DNA from: Synergistales bacterium
GTDB taxonomy: Bacteria > Synergistota > Synergistia > Synergistales > Thermovirgaceae
Reading direction: 5' to 3'
Length of the DNA stretch: 5,628 bases
Assembly (NCBI GenBank): GCA_018434645.1
Contig: JAHDOX010000024.1
Coordinates: 1 to 5,628, forward strand
Positions 5,518-5,628 of this stretch are shown here, in pieces. The notes beneath the pieces were generated by a model. That model was given only the letters and a program-made list of their open reading frames with translations, did no database searches and was not told the origin of the DNA. Each line of letters begins with the position of its first letter. The first letter of the stretch is position 1. Both the position numbers and the translations under genes were made by a program.

Positions 5518-5628
5518 TGCGGGCCGACGTGCGATCGCAGGTTGCGAGCCTTGATGAGATAACGGGAGACTGGTCCTGCGATCGGACGCAGTCGGTTGTG
5601 TTTGAAGTTTTTTGCATTTTTCTTTTGC
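5518..5628 (+). repeat. long structured direct repeat, copy 2 (cut by window edge)
   Basis: Identical over all 111 visible bases to copy 1, offset by 189 bp. The true right boundary lies beyond the window, so the shared unit may be longer. The 78 bp between the copies (5440-5517) are unique and hold only a weak GGCC-AGCA-GGCC hairpin (5473-5484). The flank before this copy (TATGAA at 5504-5509) differs from that of copy 1, so any promoter is not part of the repeat. Confidence 0.85.

Noticed and set aside
5329..5628. CRISPR array
   Set aside because: The unit is over 110 bp with 78 bp of unique spacing, far outside CRISPR repeat and spacer sizes, and no cas genes are near.

Overview
This 5.6 kb window is ordinary bacterial chromosome of moderate GC content. 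It carries six recognisable genes, one decayed gene pair and the start of a repeat block. An LD-carboxypeptidase (muropeptide recycling), an Rnk-type regulator and a FecCD-type metal-chelate importer suggest a Gram-negative-type bacterium. The gene sequences look compatible with Synergistota or a deltaproteobacterial lineage, but that is an impression; nothing here fixes the taxon.

Left part (1-1978): the 3' end of an iron-siderophore/cobalamin-type ABC import operon. The permease runs off the left edge of the window and overlaps its ATPase by 4 bp (ATGA). The operon converges, 7 bp tail to tail, on a minus-strand rnk gene (GreA/GreB-like, binds RNA polymerase).

Middle (1979-2654): no intact gene. 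The plus strand holds a relic of a proBA operon (glutamate 5-kinase and glutamate-5-semialdehyde dehydrogenase). A short piece of proB is followed directly by the middle of proA and then by the proA C-terminus up to its natural stop. At least two large internal deletions and frame changes separate the pieces. The rnk 5' region abuts the surviving proB piece.

Right part (2655-5230): two plus-strand genes, an S66 LD-carboxypeptidase and a crotonase-fold protein that lacks both classical hydratase glutamates. These converge on a minus-strand endonuclease/exonuclease/phosphatase-fold hydrolase. They show no evident shared pathway.

Right edge (5231-5628): non-coding. It holds two exact copies of a repeat of at least 111 bp, spaced 189 bp apart. 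Each copy can fold into a long imperfect stem around a 33-nt loop and ends in a T-rich tail. The second copy is cut by the window edge, so an array may continue.

No convincing undescribed multi-gene system is visible. The items most worth a second look are the structured repeat and the proBA relic.
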